From CALGLS01 sp965222105 (GTDB lineage: Bacteria; Bacteroidota; Bacteroidia; Chitinophagales; Saprospiraceae): a DNA stretch of 64,000 bases. The notes under the pieces are model-generated. The model was not told the origin of the DNA and ran no database searches. It worked only from the letters and a program-made list of their open reading frames with translations. Both the position numbers and the translations under genes were made by a program. Shown here piece after piece: positions 63,645-64,000 of the stretch. The stretch's first letter is position 1. The number at the start of each line of letters is the position of its first letter. The stretch is from assembly GCA_965222105.1 (NCBI GenBank), contig CBDCTQ010000009.1, positions 254,330 to 318,329 of the forward strand, given 5' to 3'.

Positions 63645-64000
63645 CCGACGATTGTGATGATGCCAATGCGGCAATTAATCCAGCTGTGGCTGAAATTCCT
63701 TACAACGGTTTGGACGACGATTGTGATGAAACTACCCTGGATGACGATCTCGATCAGGATGGTTTTGTATTAGCCGATGATTGCGATGATGAAAACGCAA
63801 ATGTCAATCCGGCTGCCGCCGAAACGCCTTACAACGGTGTGGACGACGATTGCGATGAAACGACTTTGGATGATGATCTGGATCAAGATGGTTTTGGAAT
63901 CGCTGACGACTGTGATGATAACAATACGTTTGTAACCCGGCTGCAACAGAGATACCTTACAATGGTTTCGATGACGACTGTGACGAAAGCACACTGGACG

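Overview
The window looks like chromosomal DNA of a free-living Bacteroidota bacterium, most likely of the Saprospiria/Lewinella type. The reasons are the many promoters of the TTG-N19-23-TAnnTTTG kind, almost no Shine-Dalgarno sequences, a SusC-type receptor, type IX secretion (PorW/SprE plus cargo with a C-terminal sorting domain), a fused E1 alpha/beta ketoacid dehydrogenase, DUF3276, DUF4175 and DUF4783 proteins, and a 16S rRNA ending in GGAAUACCUCC. The placement below phylum level is inference.

Layout. 1-4.8 kb: start of a SusC receptor, a FadR-type regulator with a triple TTGGTC operator, a small terminal-inverted-repeat element, the C-terminal remnant of an enolase-superfamily dehydratase next to a higBA toxin-antitoxin pair, and tRNA-Gln. 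4.9-9.2 kb: divergent fadD and rpsA (S1 with an added helix-hairpin-helix tail). 9.3-12.4 kb: rRNA promoter, 16S, tRNA-Ile, two tandem-repeat arrays, tRNA-Ala and a hairpin, but no 23S or 5S. 12.6-18.9 kb: OmpA/SPOR-like protein, lipoprotein, gpmI, DUF4783, TIGR02757, a family 2 glycosyltransferase and a metallophosphoesterase. 19.1-22.6 kb: a TakP-like TRAP transporter (dctQ, dctM and convergent dctP) around a 59-residue protein with a structured leader. 22.6-25.8 kb: two near-identical AAA-ATPase/PD-(D/E)XK genes in tandem. 25.8-34.2 kb: a D15/BamA-like protein, hemW, an Ig-like lipoprotein, lptB and two small envelope genes, and a fused ketoacid dehydrogenase E1. 34.3-39.0 kb: an AraC-type regulator followed by a four-gene secreted cluster built around a MauG-like diheme peroxidase. 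39.1-50.8 kb: PorW, an M23 peptidase, a HAD protein, a GT-C transferase with GtrA, a TIGR01777 oxidoreductase, an SprB/Kazal secreted protein, a DUF3276 protein and RadC. 50.9-55.5 kb: clpB followed by repeat elements and gene remnants. 55.6-60.4 kb: DUF4175 protein, an RsbW-like ATPase and nine copies of a 97-bp repeat. 60.6-64 kb: a large type IX cargo gene broken by many single-base shifts.

The most unusual parts are: (1) an rRNA operon that stops after tRNA-Ala, with a spacer made almost wholly of two inverted families of tandem repeats; (2) a mobile-looking structured element in the rRNA leader and, inverted and carrying a second nested element, beside clpB; its hairpin shows compensatory base changes; (3) the AraC/MauG-like cluster with two related secreted proteins and a cysteine-less thioredoxin-like protein; (4) the long palindromic leader of the 59-residue gene.

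A caution about the sequence: single-base indels, several in short homopolymers, interrupt lptB, the DUF4175 gene, probably dctQ, and the 60.6-64 kb cargo gene at about nine places. Protein similarity continues across each shift, so unpolished sequence is at least as likely as real gene decay.
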